Shown: positions 35,575-44,422 of the stretch, piece after piece
Numbering within the stretch: the first letter of the stretch is position 1
Layout: each line of letters begins with the position of its first letter
From: Alphaproteobacteria bacterium
GTDB taxonomy: Bacteria > Pseudomonadota > Alphaproteobacteria > Caulobacterales > Caulobacteraceae
NCBI GenBank assembly: GCA_018826515.1
Contig: JAHKAM010000034.1
Location: 1-64,000, forward strand
Direction of reading: 5' to 3'
DNA: 64,000 nucleotides
The notes under the pieces: generated by a model
Seen by the model: the letters and a program-made list of their open reading frames with translations, nothing else
Told to the model about the DNA's origin: nothing
The model's database searches: none
Made by a program: the position numbers and the translations under genes

Positions 35575-37437
35575 ATGGCTGAACCGACCGCGGGGCTTGA
35601 GCTCGGCCATATCGCCGCCCTGTTGGCCGCCGGCGTGGTCGCCGTTCCCATATTCCGGCGCCTTCAGCTCGGGGCCGTGCTGGGTTATCTCTCCGCCGGC
35701 CTCGCCATCGGCCCGTTCGGCGCCGGCCTGTTCCGCGAGCCCGAGGTGATTCTCCACGTCGCCGAGTTCGGCGTGGTCATCTTCCTGTTCATCATCGGCC
35801 TCGAGATGCGCCCGTCCCGATTGTGGAGCCTGCGCAAGGACATCTTCGGCCTTGGCGCGGCCCAGGTGGCGCTCTCCGGCCTGCTGCTGACCTTCACCGG
35901 CATGGCCGCCGGCCTTTCGGTTCCCGTCGCCTTCGTGCTCGCCATGGGCTTTGTGCTCAGCTCGACCGCCGTGATCATGCAGATGCTGGACGAGCGCGGC
36001 GAGCTGGCCGCGCCCCAGGGCCAGCGCGCCGTCTCCATCCTGTTGCTCGAGGACCTCGCCATTGTCCCCCTGCTGGCGGTGGTCGCCGTCATGGCCTCGG
36101 TCATGGGGCTGGCGGGCGAGGCCGCCCCGCCGCTCTGGCGCACGCTCGGTCTGGCCATCGGCGCCGTGGCCATCGTCTTCCTCGCCGGCAAATATCTGAT
36201 CAATCCGGTGTTCCGGGTGCTGGCCCGCTACGGCGGCCGCGAGGTGATGACCGCCGCCGCCCTGCTCGTCGTCGTCGGCGCCGCCTGGCTGATGGACATG
36301 GGCGGCCTGTCCATGGCCATGGGCGCCTTCCTCGCCGGGGTGCTGCTCTCGGAGTCGACCTTCCGGCACCAGCTCGAGGCCGACGTCGAACCGTTCCGCG
36401 CCATCCTTCTGGGCCTGTTCTTCCTCAGCGTCGGCATGTCGCTCGATGTCGCCGTGGTGCTGGCCGACTGGCGCATCGTGGTCGGCGGCGTCATCGCCTT
36501 CATGGCCGTCAAGGCGGTGGCGATCTATGGCGTCGCCCGGTTGTTCAGGGCCAGCGAGCGCGAGGCGGTCGAGCGCGCCGTCCTGTTCGCCCAGGGCGGC
36601 GAGTTCGCCTTCGTCCTCTACGCCGCCGCCCTGACGGCCGGGGTGTTCGACGCCCGCATCTCGGCGGCCGCCACGGCGATCGTCATCCTGTCCATGGTGC
36701 TGACGCCCCTGACCACCCTGGCGGTCGGCCGGCTGATGCCCCCGCCGACCCTCGATCCCGAGGGCGCCGACGGCGTCGACAAGGCGAAGAACCTGCGCGA
36801 ACGGGTCCTGATCATCGGCTTCGGCCGGTTCGCCCAGGTGGTGTCCCAGCCGCTTCTGGCCCGCGACGTCGACGTCTCGATCATCGATCACGACGTCGAG
36901 ATGATCCAGGCCGCCGGCAATTTCGGCTTCAAGGTCTATTACGGCGACGGCTCGCGGCTGGACGTGCTGCGCGCCTCGGGCGCCGCCAATGCCGAAACCA
37001 TCCTCGTCTGCGTCGACAAGCCCGAGACCGCCGATCGCATCGTCGAACTGGTCAAGGCCGAATTCCCCCTGACCAAGCTGTTTGTCCGCGCCTACGACCG
37101 CGGTCACGCCATCCGCCTGGTCCAGGCCGGGGTCGAGTACCAGCTGCGCGAGACCTTCGAGAGCGCCCTGGTCTTCGGCCACCAGGTGCTGATCGACCTC
37201 GGCTTCACCCACGAACAGGCGCGCGAGACCATCGAGGACGTTCGTCGCCGCGACGAGGCGCGCCTTGATCTGCAGATGGTCGAGGGGATCATGGCCGGCC
37301 GCTCGCTGATGCGCGGCAATATCCGGACGACGAAGCCCGAGCCCTACATCAAGCCCCGCCGCGAGGCACAGCCCCTCAATGAGGAGGCCGCCGAGGCCCT
37401 GGAGGATGAGGGCGAACGGGAGACCTCGGGGGTCTGA
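35575..37437 (+). CDS. CPA2-family monovalent cation:proton antiporter with RCK domain (KefB/KefC-like)
   Basis: A 620-residue protein. About twelve membrane segments fill residues 10-380, with the CPA2 signatures FLFIIGLEMRP and LSSTAVIMQML. A cytoplasmic RCK/TrkA-N nucleotide-binding domain starts near residue 403 (VLIIGFGRFAQVV), with the acidic residue of a Rossmann fold in SIIDHDVE. Likely role: potassium (or sodium) efflux in exchange for protons, gated by NAD(H) or glutathione adducts. No KefF/KefG partner gene lies nearby. Confidence 0.93.
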   Translation: MAEPTAGLELGHIAALLAAGVVAVPIFRRLQLGAVLGYLSAGLAIGPFGAGLFREPEVILHVAEFGVVIFLFIIGLEMRPSRLWSLRKDIFGLGAAQVALSGLLLTFTGMAAGLSVPVAFVLAMGFVLSSTAVIMQMLDERGELAAPQGQRAVSILLLEDLAIVPLLAVVAVMASVMGLAGEAAPPLWRTLGLAIGAVAIVFLAGKYLINPVFRVLARYGGREVMTAAALLVVVGAAWLMDMGGLSMAMGAFLAGVLLSESTFRHQLEADVEPFRAILLGLFFLSVGMSLDVAVVLADWRIVVGGVIAFMAVKAVAIYGVARLFRASEREAVERAVLFAQGGEFAFVLYAAALTAGVFDARISAAATAIVILSMVLTPLTTLAVGRLMPPPTLDPEGADGVDKAKNLRERVLIIGFGRFAQVVSQPLLARDVDVSIIDHDVEMIQAAGNFGFKVYYGDGSRLDVLRASGAANAETILVCVDKPETADRIVELVKAEFPLTKLFVRAYDRGHAIRLVQAGVEYQLRETFESALVFGHQVLIDLGFTHEQARETIEDVRRRDEARLDLQMVEGIMAGRSLMRGNIRTTKPEPYIKPRREAQPLNEEAAEALEDEGERETSGV

Positions 37438-37490
37438 CGATCGGGTCCGGTTGGCGTCCGGCCCGCGTTTCGGTGTAGAAGCCGCGCGCC

Positions 37491-38504
37491 ATGAACCGTC
37501 GCTTCTCGATCGCGCCCATGATGGACTGGACCGACCGGCATTGCCGGGCGTTCCACCGCGCCCTGACGGAGCGGGCGCTGCTCTATACGGAGATGGTGAC
37601 GGCCCCGGCGATCCTGCATGGCGACCCGCAGCGGCTGTTGGGTTTCGACGCCGTCGAGCATCCGGTCGCCCTGCAACTGGGCGGCTCGGACCCCGTCCAG
37701 CTGGCCGAGGCCGCGCGCATCGGCGCCGCCTTCGGCTATGACGAGATCAATCTGAACGTCGGCTGCCCCTCCGACCGTGTCCAGTCCGGCCGCTTCGGCG
37801 CCTGCCTGATGCGCGAGCCGGAACTCGTCGCCGACTGCATGGCCGCCATCAAGGAGGCGGTCCCGATTCCCGCCACCGTCAAATGCCGCATCGGCGTCGA
37901 TGATCAGGACCCGCAGGTCTCGCTGTTCGCCACTGTGGACGCCTGCGCCGCCGTCGGGATCGAGATCTTCATCGTCCACGCCCGCATGGCCTGGCTGAAG
38001 GGTCTTTCGCCCAAGGAGAACCGCGACGTGCCGCCGCTCGACTATGGGCTGGTGCGGCGGCTGAAGCGCGAGCGCCCGCATCTGTCCGTCTCGATCAACG
38101 GCGGCATCGCGTCGCTGGACGCGGCCTGGGCGCATCTGGATGACAGCGATGGCGTGGCGCTCGACGGCGTCATGCTGGGCCGCGCCGCCTATCATGAGCC
38201 GGCCATCCTCGGTCAGGCCGACCGCCGCCTGTTCGGCGCCGCCACGCCCGACGTCGACGCCTTCGAAGCCCTCGACCGCTACCGCCCCTATCTGGCGGCG
38301 CGGCTGGAGGAGGGCGTTCCCCTGGCGGCCATGACCCGCCACATGCTGGGCCTGATGCACGGCCGGCCGGGCGCCCGCGCCTTCCGCCGCATCCTGACGG
38401 TCGAGTCCATCGCGCCGGGCGCCGGCCTCGAGGTGATCGACCGCGCCGCCGAGGCGGTGCGCGAAGCCGAGGCGCGAATTGAGATGCGGGGCGAGGCAGC
38501 CTGA
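37491..38504 (+). CDS. dusA: tRNA-dihydrouridine(20/20a) synthase DusA
   Basis: A 337-residue FMN-dependent reductase of uridine 20/20a in tRNA. The start RRFSIAPMMDWTDRHCR is diagnostic for DusA. The catalytic Cys lies in NLNVGCPSDRVQSGRFGA, and the FMN-binding residues are in IVHARMAWLKGLSPKENR and INGGI. Length and motifs are complete. ATG 37491 lies 53 bases after the antiporter stop. Confidence 0.96.
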   Translation: MNRRFSIAPMMDWTDRHCRAFHRALTERALLYTEMVTAPAILHGDPQRLLGFDAVEHPVALQLGGSDPVQLAEAARIGAAFGYDEINLNVGCPSDRVQSGRFGACLMREPELVADCMAAIKEAVPIPATVKCRIGVDDQDPQVSLFATVDACAAVGIEIFIVHARMAWLKGLSPKENRDVPPLDYGLVRRLKRERPHLSVSINGGIASLDAAWAHLDDSDGVALDGVMLGRAAYHEPAILGQADRRLFGAATPDVDAFEALDRYRPYLAARLEEGVPLAAMTRHMLGLMHGRPGARAFRRILTVESIAPGAGLEVIDRAAEAVREAEARIEMRGEAA

Positions 38505-38604
38505 TCCGCGGCCTGTGATTCAATCGCCACACCGTCGCGCGGAGTCTCGCGAACGGGGAACGCCGCGGCGACGCCCGGCATTTGTTCGGGAAGGAGACCC
38601 TTCC

Positions 38605-38916
38605 ATGCCCAAGAGAAACCCCGCCAAGCCCGACCTGCGTCTCGTCTCCGCCGAGGCCGAAATCTACGATCTGATGCGCACCCCGACGACGACGGCGGAC
38701 CGGGTCAAACGGCTGCAGATGGAGGCCCGCGCCCTCGCCGTCGAACAGGTCGAGGCGCTGGAAAAACTGCTGCTTGAGGCCTCGGCCATGGCGCAGGAGA
38801 TCGCCGACGGCGGCGACGCCTATCCTGTCGGCGCGCGCGAGCAGGCCGGTCGTCTGGCCGCCGACCTTCCGGCGCGGGCCCGGACGCTGAAGGCCGTGGT
38901 CAGCCGGAGCGTCTAG
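38605..38916 (+). CDS. Small hypothetical protein, 103 residues
   Basis: A helical, charged cytoplasmic protein; ATG 38605 follows AAGGAGAC. The sequence runs from KRNPAKPDLRLVSAEAEIYDL to a helical EQVEALEKLLLEASAMAQEIAD region. I recognise no family. Its stop TAG shares the palindrome CTAG with the stop of the convergent DUF4126 gene. Confidence 0.7.
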   Translation: MPKRNPAKPDLRLVSAEAEIYDLMRTPTTTADRVKRLQMEARALAVEQVEALEKLLLEASAMAQEIADGGDAYPVGAREQAGRLAADLPARARTLKAVVSRSV

Positions 38917-39539
38917 CTTGTCCGCATGGCGCTGCGGTCGCGGATCCGCCGCGCCAGCCGGAACACCACCACCGCCAGCACGATCAGCACGACCGGTATC
39001 AGGATCGGCGCCAGGAAGGCGACGAGCACGGTCAGGAAGGCCAGCAAATCCTCGACCAGCGACACCAGCGGATTGCCCAGCCCGCCGGTGGTCGCCGTCG
39101 ACCCGACCCGCACCCCCGTCTGCGCCGCATTGAAGGCGAGGGCCGCCGGCGCGCCGACGATCAGCCCCGCGATGGCCGCCGTCGACGGATCGACGTTCCA
39201 GAAGACGCTGCCCGCCGCGATGGCGCCCGCCACCGGCCGGGTGACATAGCCGATCGCGTTCAGCCCGTGATCGATGGCCGGCACCTTGTCGCCCGCGAAC
39301 TCGGCCGCCGTCGCCGTCGCCAGCGCGGCGATGGCCGGCCATGAGACAATCCAGTCCATCTGGTCGATCAGGCGGACACCGAACATCTCGAATTTCGCGG
39401 CCAGGGCCAGCATCAGCAGCGGCAGGAACGTTCTGAGCCCTGTCGCCGACGCCAGCCCCAGCCCCAGCAGCGCCGGCAGCACCCAGGTCTGCAGCGGCCC
39501 CACGGTTGCGCTGATCGAGGACAGGTCGAGATCGGGCAT
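38913..39539 (-). CDS. DUF4126-type membrane protein
   Basis: A 208-residue integral membrane protein with about six hydrophobic segments. The signature GLGLASATGLRTFLPLLMLALA near residues 26-47 and the EFAGDKVPAIDHGLNAIG segment fit DUF4126. The C terminus is basic (RLARRIRDRSAMR). Function unknown. The gene ends on the same CTAG as the upstream convergent gene. Confidence 0.85.
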   Translation of the reverse strand: MPDLDLSSISATVGPLQTWVLPALLGLGLASATGLRTFLPLLMLALAAKFEMFGVRLIDQMDWIVSWPAIAALATATAAEFAGDKVPAIDHGLNAIGYVTRPVAGAIAAGSVFWNVDPSTAAIAGLIVGAPAALAFNAAQTGVRVGSTATTGGLGNPLVSLVEDLLAFLTVLVAFLAPILIPVVLIVLAVVVFRLARRIRDRSAMRTS

Positions 39540-39629
39540 GGGGCGGCTCCGTATTGTCGAACATCACAATGCGCGGGAACGGTTGCGCGCTCCATCGGCT
39601 TTTCCCTGCTCCAGCCAGAGGAGCCCGAC

Positions 39630-40613
39630 ATGGACGACCGTTTCGAACCGCGCGCCGAACGCATCGCCGATCAGGAGCGGAAGATACAGGCGGAGATCGA
39701 CGCCAAGGCCGGCGAGGGCGGCGAAGACTCCGACAAGGCCGTTCAGGCCGGGGCGCGCAGATACCCGGAACCGCCCTTCCCGGAACAGCACCAGAGCAAG
39801 CCCGGGAACGAGGCCGCCCTCGACCCCGCCCCCCTGTACGACGCCCCCTTCTGGAAGGGTTCAGGCAAGCTGGAGGGCATGGCCGCCATCATCACCGGCG
39901 CGGACTCCGGCATCGGCCGCGCCGTCGCCGTCCTGTTCGCGCGAGAGGGCTGCGACGTCGCCATCTGCCATCTCGACGAGGAAGAGGACGCCGCCGACAC
40001 GAAGGCGGCCGTCGAGGCCGAGGGCCGCAAGGCCATCGTGCTCAAGGGCGACGCCGCCGATCCGGCTTTCTCGGAAGCCGCCGTGAAGGCTGCGCTCGAC
40101 GCCTTCGGCCGCCTCGACGTCGTCGTACCGAACGCCGCCTTCCAGGAGCATGTCGAGGCGCTGGAGGACCTGACCCTCGAACATTTCGACCGCACGCTGA
40201 AGACCAACCTCTACGGCTATTTCCACCTCGTGAAGGCGGCGGTGCCCCACCTCAAGGCCGGCGGTTCGATCGTCATGACCGGCTCGGTGACCGGCATCAT
40301 GGGCAATGACAACCTGCTCGACTATTCGATGACCAAGGGCGGCATCCACGCCTTCGCCCGTTCGCTGGGGACGCATCTGGCGCCCCGGGGCATTCGTGTG
40401 AACGTCGTCGCCCCCGGCCCGGTCTGGACGCCCCTGAATCCCGCCGACCGGCAGGCCGACAAGGTCGCGCAGTTCGGCGCGCAGACGGTGATGAAACGCC
40501 CCGCCCAGCCGGAGGAGATCGCGCCCGCCTTCGTCTTCCTCGCCTCGCCCCAGATGTCGAGCTACATCACCGGCGAGGTTCTGCCGGTGATCGGCGGCTA
40601 CAGCGGCGGATGA
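39630..40613 (+). CDS. SDR-family oxidoreductase (YghA-like)
   Basis: A 327-residue short-chain dehydrogenase. An N-terminal extension of about 85 residues with PFPEQHQSKPG is typical of the YghA/general-stress-protein-39 group. The cofactor motif TGADSGIG and catalytic Tyr/Lys (YSMTKGG) are present. The substrate is unknown; family members reduce aldehydes or ketones. ATG 39630 follows AGAGGAGC. Confidence 0.92.
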   Translation: MDDRFEPRAERIADQERKIQAEIDAKAGEGGEDSDKAVQAGARRYPEPPFPEQHQSKPGNEAALDPAPLYDAPFWKGSGKLEGMAAIITGADSGIGRAVAVLFAREGCDVAICHLDEEEDAADTKAAVEAEGRKAIVLKGDAADPAFSEAAVKAALDAFGRLDVVVPNAAFQEHVEALEDLTLEHFDRTLKTNLYGYFHLVKAAVPHLKAGGSIVMTGSVTGIMGNDNLLDYSMTKGGIHAFARSLGTHLAPRGIRVNVVAPGPVWTPLNPADRQADKVAQFGAQTVMKRPAQPEEIAPAFVFLASPQMSSYITGEVLPVIGGYSGG

Positions 40614-40625
40614 ACCCGCCGGGCC

Positions 40626-40913
40626 TCAGGCCCTGAGGTCGTCGAACTCCGGATGCCGCTTCAACCAGGCGACGGCATAGCTGCAGCGCGGCGCCAGTTT
40701 CAGCCCCTCGGACCGCGCGTGCTCGGCCAGGGCCTGCATGAACCGCCCCGCCGCCCCCGTGCCGCGCAAGGCCGGATCAGCCTCGACGTGCAGGATCACC
40801 CGCGTCTGGCCTTGCACGGCGTAATCGGCGAAGACGGAGCGCAGCTGACCTTCGGGATCGGCGAAGCCCTGCTCGAAGCGTTGATCGGTGCGAACGTCGC
40901 GAAAATCGGTCAT
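40626..40913 (-). CDS. Small GNAT-type acetyltransferase (YidJ/NATD1-like)
   Basis: A 95-residue minimal GNAT domain of the Acetyltransf_CG type (PF14542). The acetyl-CoA-binding loop is reduced to LRGTGAAGRFMQALAEHARSEG, and the family's ending is CSYAVAWLKRHPEF. Start ATG 40913. It is convergent with the SDR gene, 12 bases away. Substrate unknown. Confidence 0.88.
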   Translation of the reverse strand: MTDFRDVRTDQRFEQGFADPEGQLRSVFADYAVQGQTRVILHVEADPALRGTGAAGRFMQALAEHARSEGLKLAPRCSYAVAWLKRHPEFDDLRA

Positions 40914-41027
40914 GGGCGGCCTCAGCTATGTCGGGGATCGGACACTGGGCCAACACGGGATTTGCCGCGGTGTTCCCCGAAAACCGTTGAAAGCCGGCTG
41001 CCGTCAGGACGGGTCATCCCGCTGCCC

Positions 41028-41444
41028 TCAGGGCGCGCGGTCGCCCAGCAGGTTGATCAGGCCGATGATGCTCTTGATGGTGAACCAGACGGTCAGGAAC
41101 AGCAGCGCCAGCAGCAGGATGATCGCCAGCGGCACGAGCACGAAACCCGTCGCCGGCTCCATGACGACGCCGACCACGCACGCCCAGAAACCGATCCACA
41201 GCAGGATCGTCCACCAGAACACCGACCAGAACAGGCGGATCTGGGCGTCGATATGGGCTCTCGACAGGCCGTCGGACCCGCCCCGGCCGGCATAGGCGAC
41301 GATCAGGCCGACGATGACCAGCAGGTTCGCGCTGGGCAGGGACAGTATGTACAGCCCCCAGGCGATCAACGCCGCCGGACGTCCCTCCGATTCATGGCCG
41401 GGCGCGAAGCGCGGTTCGACCCGGGCGGGGGTTTCTTCGGCCAT
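41028..41444 (-). CDS. DUF4870-like membrane protein
   Basis: A 138-residue protein with about three or four hydrophobic segments (AALIAWGLYILSLPSANLLVIVG, FWWTILLWIGFWACVVGVVM, FVLVPLAIILLLALLFLTVW) after a charged N terminus. ATG 41444 follows GGAGAGACG. It is the second gene of a pair, 12 bases behind the acidic membrane protein at 41457-42074. Function unknown. Confidence 0.75.
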   Translation of the reverse strand: MAEETPARVEPRFAPGHESEGRPAALIAWGLYILSLPSANLLVIVGLIVAYAGRGGSDGLSRAHIDAQIRLFWSVFWWTILLWIGFWACVVGVVMEPATGFVLVPLAIILLLALLFLTVWFTIKSIIGLINLLGDRAP

Positions 41445-41456
41445 GGCGTCTCTCCG

Positions 41457-42074
41457 TCAGATCCACCAGCCGCGCGGTTGGACGATGGCGCGGCCGGACT
41501 TCAGGGCCCAAACGCCTGAAGCGCCGCGAAGCACCATCCAGATGGCGAGGGCGAACAGGATCGGCACGCCCAGCGCGAACGGCGCCGCCAGCAGGATCAC
41601 CCCGGCCACCGCCGCCACCGCCGCGGCCCACAGGGTGCGCTGCTGATAGATGAAGTGCGAGGACGACAGCTCGTCCTCTGGTCCCGCCCGTCCGGTGACG
41701 GCGAGCAGGCCGATCACCGCCGACACGCCCATGGTCGGCACGGCGAACAGGATCAGGGCGTAGACGGCGTAGAGTCCCATCCCGCCGCCGGGGATTTCGG
41801 CGCCGCGATCCCGCCGCCGGCGGCGCGCCGAAAACTCGCGCGACGGCGCGAAGACGGAGCCGGCCTCGACCGGCGCGGGCTCCGGCGGAAGCGGTTCGTC
41901 CTCGACCGGCTCCGACGCCGCCTCTTCAGGTTCAGGTTCAGGCTCGGGCTCGAGTTCCGGCTCCGGCTCGCGCATGCGCCCCTGCAGCGACGCCGGAGAG
42001 GCGAAGCCGATCAGGTCATCGTCGTGGTCGTCCGCAAGGTCGTCCTTGTGGGGGGGATCGCCGGGTTCGGCCAT
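41457..42074 (-). CDS. Membrane protein with acidic Pro-Glu N-terminal region
   Basis: A 205-residue protein. The cytoplasmic first half is highly acidic, including an EPEPELEPEPEPEPEE repeat, and leads to a basic ARRRRRDR stop. Two or three membrane segments follow (LYAVYALILFAVPTMGVSAVIGLL and TLWAAAVAAVAGVILLAAPFAL). ATG 42074 is chosen because the longer open frame upstream lacks a ribosome site. It pairs with the downstream DUF4870-like gene. Function unknown. Confidence 0.75.
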   Translation of the reverse strand: MAEPGDPPHKDDLADDHDDDLIGFASPASLQGRMREPEPELEPEPEPEPEEAASEPVEDEPLPPEPAPVEAGSVFAPSREFSARRRRRDRGAEIPGGGMGLYAVYALILFAVPTMGVSAVIGLLAVTGRAGPEDELSSSHFIYQQRTLWAAAVAAVAGVILLAAPFALGVPILFALAIWMVLRGASGVWALKSGRAIVQPRGWWI

Positions 42075-42144
42075 CGGATATCCTTCAGTCCGTTCCAAGT
42101 ATTGACCGCGCCTCGCCGCCGGCGCAACCGCGCAGGCATCGCGG

Positions 42145-42552
42145 TCAGCGCGCCAGCACCACTTCGCAGCCGGCGGCCGCGGCGGCGTCCAGCGCGCCCG
42201 GCTTCTCGATCCGTACCGTGCAGCGTTGCACGCGATCGTCGCCCAGGCAGGCCGAAGCCAGCCGTTCGGCGAAGGTCTCGACCAGTCCGACATGGCCCTC
42301 GGCGATGATGGCGTGGGCGGCGGCGGCGACCGTCTCATAGTTGATGGTGTCGGCCAGCCGCTCGACCGGGGCGGGCGCCAGCTCCAGGGTCACATCGATG
42401 ACCAGCGGCTGCAGCCGCCCCTGCTCGTGATCGTGCACGCCGATGCCGGCCTCGACCGTGAGGCCGCGCACGAACACGGTCAGACCCTCGCGGCGCGGCG
42501 CATCGGCGGCGGGCCCATCGACACCGGGAAAGGGCAGGGGGGAAACGGTCAA
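42145..42552 (-). CDS. folB: Dihydroneopterin aldolase
   Basis: FolB cleaves dihydroneopterin to 6-hydroxymethyldihydropterin. The 135-residue protein carries the tunnelling-fold motifs AGIGVHDHEQG, the conserved INYETV, LVETFAERLA and a C-terminal KPGALD. TTG 42552 follows GGAG nine bases upstream. An internal GTG at VFVRGLTVEAG is a possible shorter start. It begins 3 bases after the FolM-like reductase gene. Confidence 0.92.
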   Translation of the reverse strand: MTVSPLPFPGVDGPAADAPRREGLTVFVRGLTVEAGIGVHDHEQGRLQPLVIDVTLELAPAPVERLADTINYETVAAAAHAIIAEGHVGLVETFAERLASACLGDDRVQRCTVRIEKPGALDAAAAAGCEVVLAR

Positions 42553-42555
42553 GGC

Positions 42556-43323
42556 CTACTCCACGATGTCCGGGGTCTTCCAGGCCAGGTGCTGGCCCCC
42601 GTCGACGGCGATCATCTGGCCCGTCACCTGCCGCGCGTCCACCAGCCAGCGCACGGCCTCGGCCACGGCTTCGGGGCTGCCCGGGCGCTGCAGCGGCGTG
42701 GCGCGGGCCTCGGCCTCGAACTCGCCCGCCGCCTGATGCACCGACGGCAGGGTCGGGCCGGGCCCGACGCCGTTGACGCGGATGCGCGGCGCCAGCGCCT
42801 GGGCCATGGTCCGGGTCGCCACCCACAGGGCGGATTTCGACAGGCCGTAGGAGAAGAAGCGCGGATCGGGCTTCAGCACCCTTTGGTCCAGAATATTGAT
42901 GATGACCCCGCCCTCCGGGGCCTGGGCCGCGAATGTCTGCGCCAGCAGCACGGGCGCGCGCAGATTGACGTCCATATGCGCCGACCAGCTGTCGCCGGTG
43001 ATGCTCTCCAGACGGTCGTCCCCGAACACCGAGGCGTTGTTGACCAGCACCGACAGCGGTCCCAGCGCTTCAGCCGCGCGGCCGATCAGGGCGTGGGTGG
43101 CGACCTCATCAGCGAGGTCGGCGGACAGGCTGACGGCGCGCCGGCCCAGGCCTTCGATGTCATGCACGAGATCGGCGGCCTCGTCCGGCGAGGCGCGATG
43201 GTGGATCGCCACGTCGAAACCCGCCGCCGCCAGCTCAAGGCAGATCGCCCGACCGATTCGCTTCGCCCCACCCGTGACAAGGGCGGCGCCCCGGCCACGG
43301 CTGGAGGACGGGGTCTCAGTCAA
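42556..43323 (-). CDS. SDR reductase, FolM/PTR1-like
   Basis: A 255-residue short-chain dehydrogenase with the pteridine-reductase variant of the cofactor motif (TGGAKRIGRA, with Arg), catalytic Tyr/Lys in SYGLSKSAL and a C-terminal GQMIAVDGGQHL. Next to folB this suggests a dihydromonapterin/dihydrofolate reductase role like FolM (inference). TTG 43323 is the only plausible start. Its TTGACTGA overlaps the stop of a 26-codon ORF, so translation is probably coupled. Confidence 0.87.
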   Translation of the reverse strand: MTETPSSSRGRGAALVTGGAKRIGRAICLELAAAGFDVAIHHRASPDEAADLVHDIEGLGRRAVSLSADLADEVATHALIGRAAEALGPLSVLVNNASVFGDDRLESITGDSWSAHMDVNLRAPVLLAQTFAAQAPEGGVIINILDQRVLKPDPRFFSYGLSKSALWVATRTMAQALAPRIRVNGVGPGPTLPSVHQAAGEFEAEARATPLQRPGSPEAVAEAVRWLVDARQVTGQMIAVDGGQHLAWKTPDIVE

Positions 43324-43396
43324 CCCGGCCGAACTCGACGAAATTGATCAGGGCGAGAACGGCGACGAAACCGAGGATGATGTAGAGGGCCAGCAT
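43316..43396 (-). CDS. 26-residue single-pass membrane protein (short ORF)
   Basis: ATG 43396 follows AAGGAG at 7 bases and opens a 26-codon frame, MLALYIILGFVAVLALINFV and then EFGRVD, ending at 43316. This is a complete short transmembrane helix with a polar tail. It overlaps the TTG start of the FolM-like reductase by 8 bases. The strong ribosome site and membrane composition argue for a real gene or a translated leader that controls the reductase. No homology can be tested here. Confidence 0.6.
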   Translation of the reverse strand: MLALYIILGFVAVLALINFVEFGRVD

Positions 43397-43476
43397 GGAA
43401 ACGCTCCTTGAAGGACGCCCGCAATAAAGCGCCGCGCCCCGCTGTTCAAGGCGGCCCGACGGCCTATCGTCGCCTC

Positions 43477-43950
43477 ATGACGACATGGCGCACCCGGATC
43501 GAGCCCTTCACCCGCCCGCTGTTCTTCGCCGTGTCCCGCATGACCCGGGGCATGACGCTCGGCGTGCGCGGCGTGGCCGTCGATTCCGGCGGCCGCGTCC
43601 TGCTGGTCAAACACACCTATCTGCACGGCTGGTGGCTGCCCGGCGGCGGGGTCGAGCGCGGCCAGACCTGCGAGGAGGCCCTGGCCCGCGAGATGCGCGA
43701 GGAGGCCGGCGTCATCCTTGAGGGCCGGCCGGTCCTGCTCAGCGTCCATTCCAATGAGCGCTTCTTCCGCGGCGATCATGTGCTGGTCTATCGCATCGGC
43801 CGCTTCACCCTCACCGACCGCACCAGCCATGGCGAGATCGCCGAAGTCGGCTGGTTCGACCCGGCCGCCCTGCCGGAAGACACGCACCGCGCCACCCGCG
43901 ACCGGTTGGCGGAGATCTTCGGCGGTGCAGACCCCGCGACAAGCTGGTAG
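43477..43950 (+). CDS. Nudix hydrolase
   Basis: A 157-residue protein with a full Nudix box at residues 57-79 (GGVERGQTCEEALAREMREE, then AGV), the Mg-binding catalytic helix for cleaving nucleoside diphosphates linked to another group. The approach strand is VLLVKHTYLHGWWLPGG. ATG 43477 has a weak ribosome site. The substrate is not predictable. It is followed 9 bases later by the DMT-type gene. Confidence 0.92.
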   Translation: MTTWRTRIEPFTRPLFFAVSRMTRGMTLGVRGVAVDSGGRVLLVKHTYLHGWWLPGGGVERGQTCEEALAREMREEAGVILEGRPVLLSVHSNERFFRGDHVLVYRIGRFTLTDRTSHGEIAEVGWFDPAALPEDTHRATRDRLAEIFGGADPATSW

Positions 43951-43959
43951 CCAGAGGCC

Positions 43960-44406
43960 ATGAACCCCTCACTCCTCGCCATGATCGCCGTCGTCCTTGG
44001 CGGCGCCGCCACCGCCCTGCAGGCGCCGACCAATGCGAAGATGATGGGCGCCGTCGGTTCGCCGGTGAACGCCGCTTTCGTCTCCTTCGCCGTGGGCACG
44101 GCGGCGCTGGGCCTCCTCGCCGTCATCCTCCAGACCCGGCCCGACATGGCCGCCTCGCGGGCCCTGCCCTGGTATGCCTGGGTCGGCGGTCTGTACGGAG
44201 CCATCTTCGTCGTCGCGGCGGCCTGGGGCGTGCCGCGGCTGGGGGTGGCCACCACCATCACCCTGATGGTCGCCGGCCAGCTTCTGCTCAGCGTCGGCCT
44301 CGATCATTTCGGGGCCATGGGCGTGCCGAAACAGACGATCAGCTGGGGCCGCGTCGCCGGCGTGCTGATGGTGCTGGGCGGCGTCCTTATGGTTCGCAAA
44401 TTCTAG
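43960..44406 (+). CDS. DMT_YdcZ/DUF606-family membrane protein
   Basis: A 148-residue protein with five membrane segments. LGGAATALQAPTNAKMMGAVGSP at the N terminus and the C-terminal RVAGVLMVLGGVLMVRKF are typical of DUF606 (PF04657), half-size relatives of drug/metabolite transporters. It follows the Nudix gene by 9 bases and ends 16 bases before uvrC. Substrate unknown. Confidence 0.9.
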   Translation: MNPSLLAMIAVVLGGAATALQAPTNAKMMGAVGSPVNAAFVSFAVGTAALGLLAVILQTRPDMAASRALPWYAWVGGLYGAIFVVAAAWGVPRLGVATTITLMVAGQLLLSVGLDHFGAMGVPKQTISWGRVAGVLMVLGGVLMVRKF

Positions 44407-44422
44407 GCCTATATCCGGTCCG

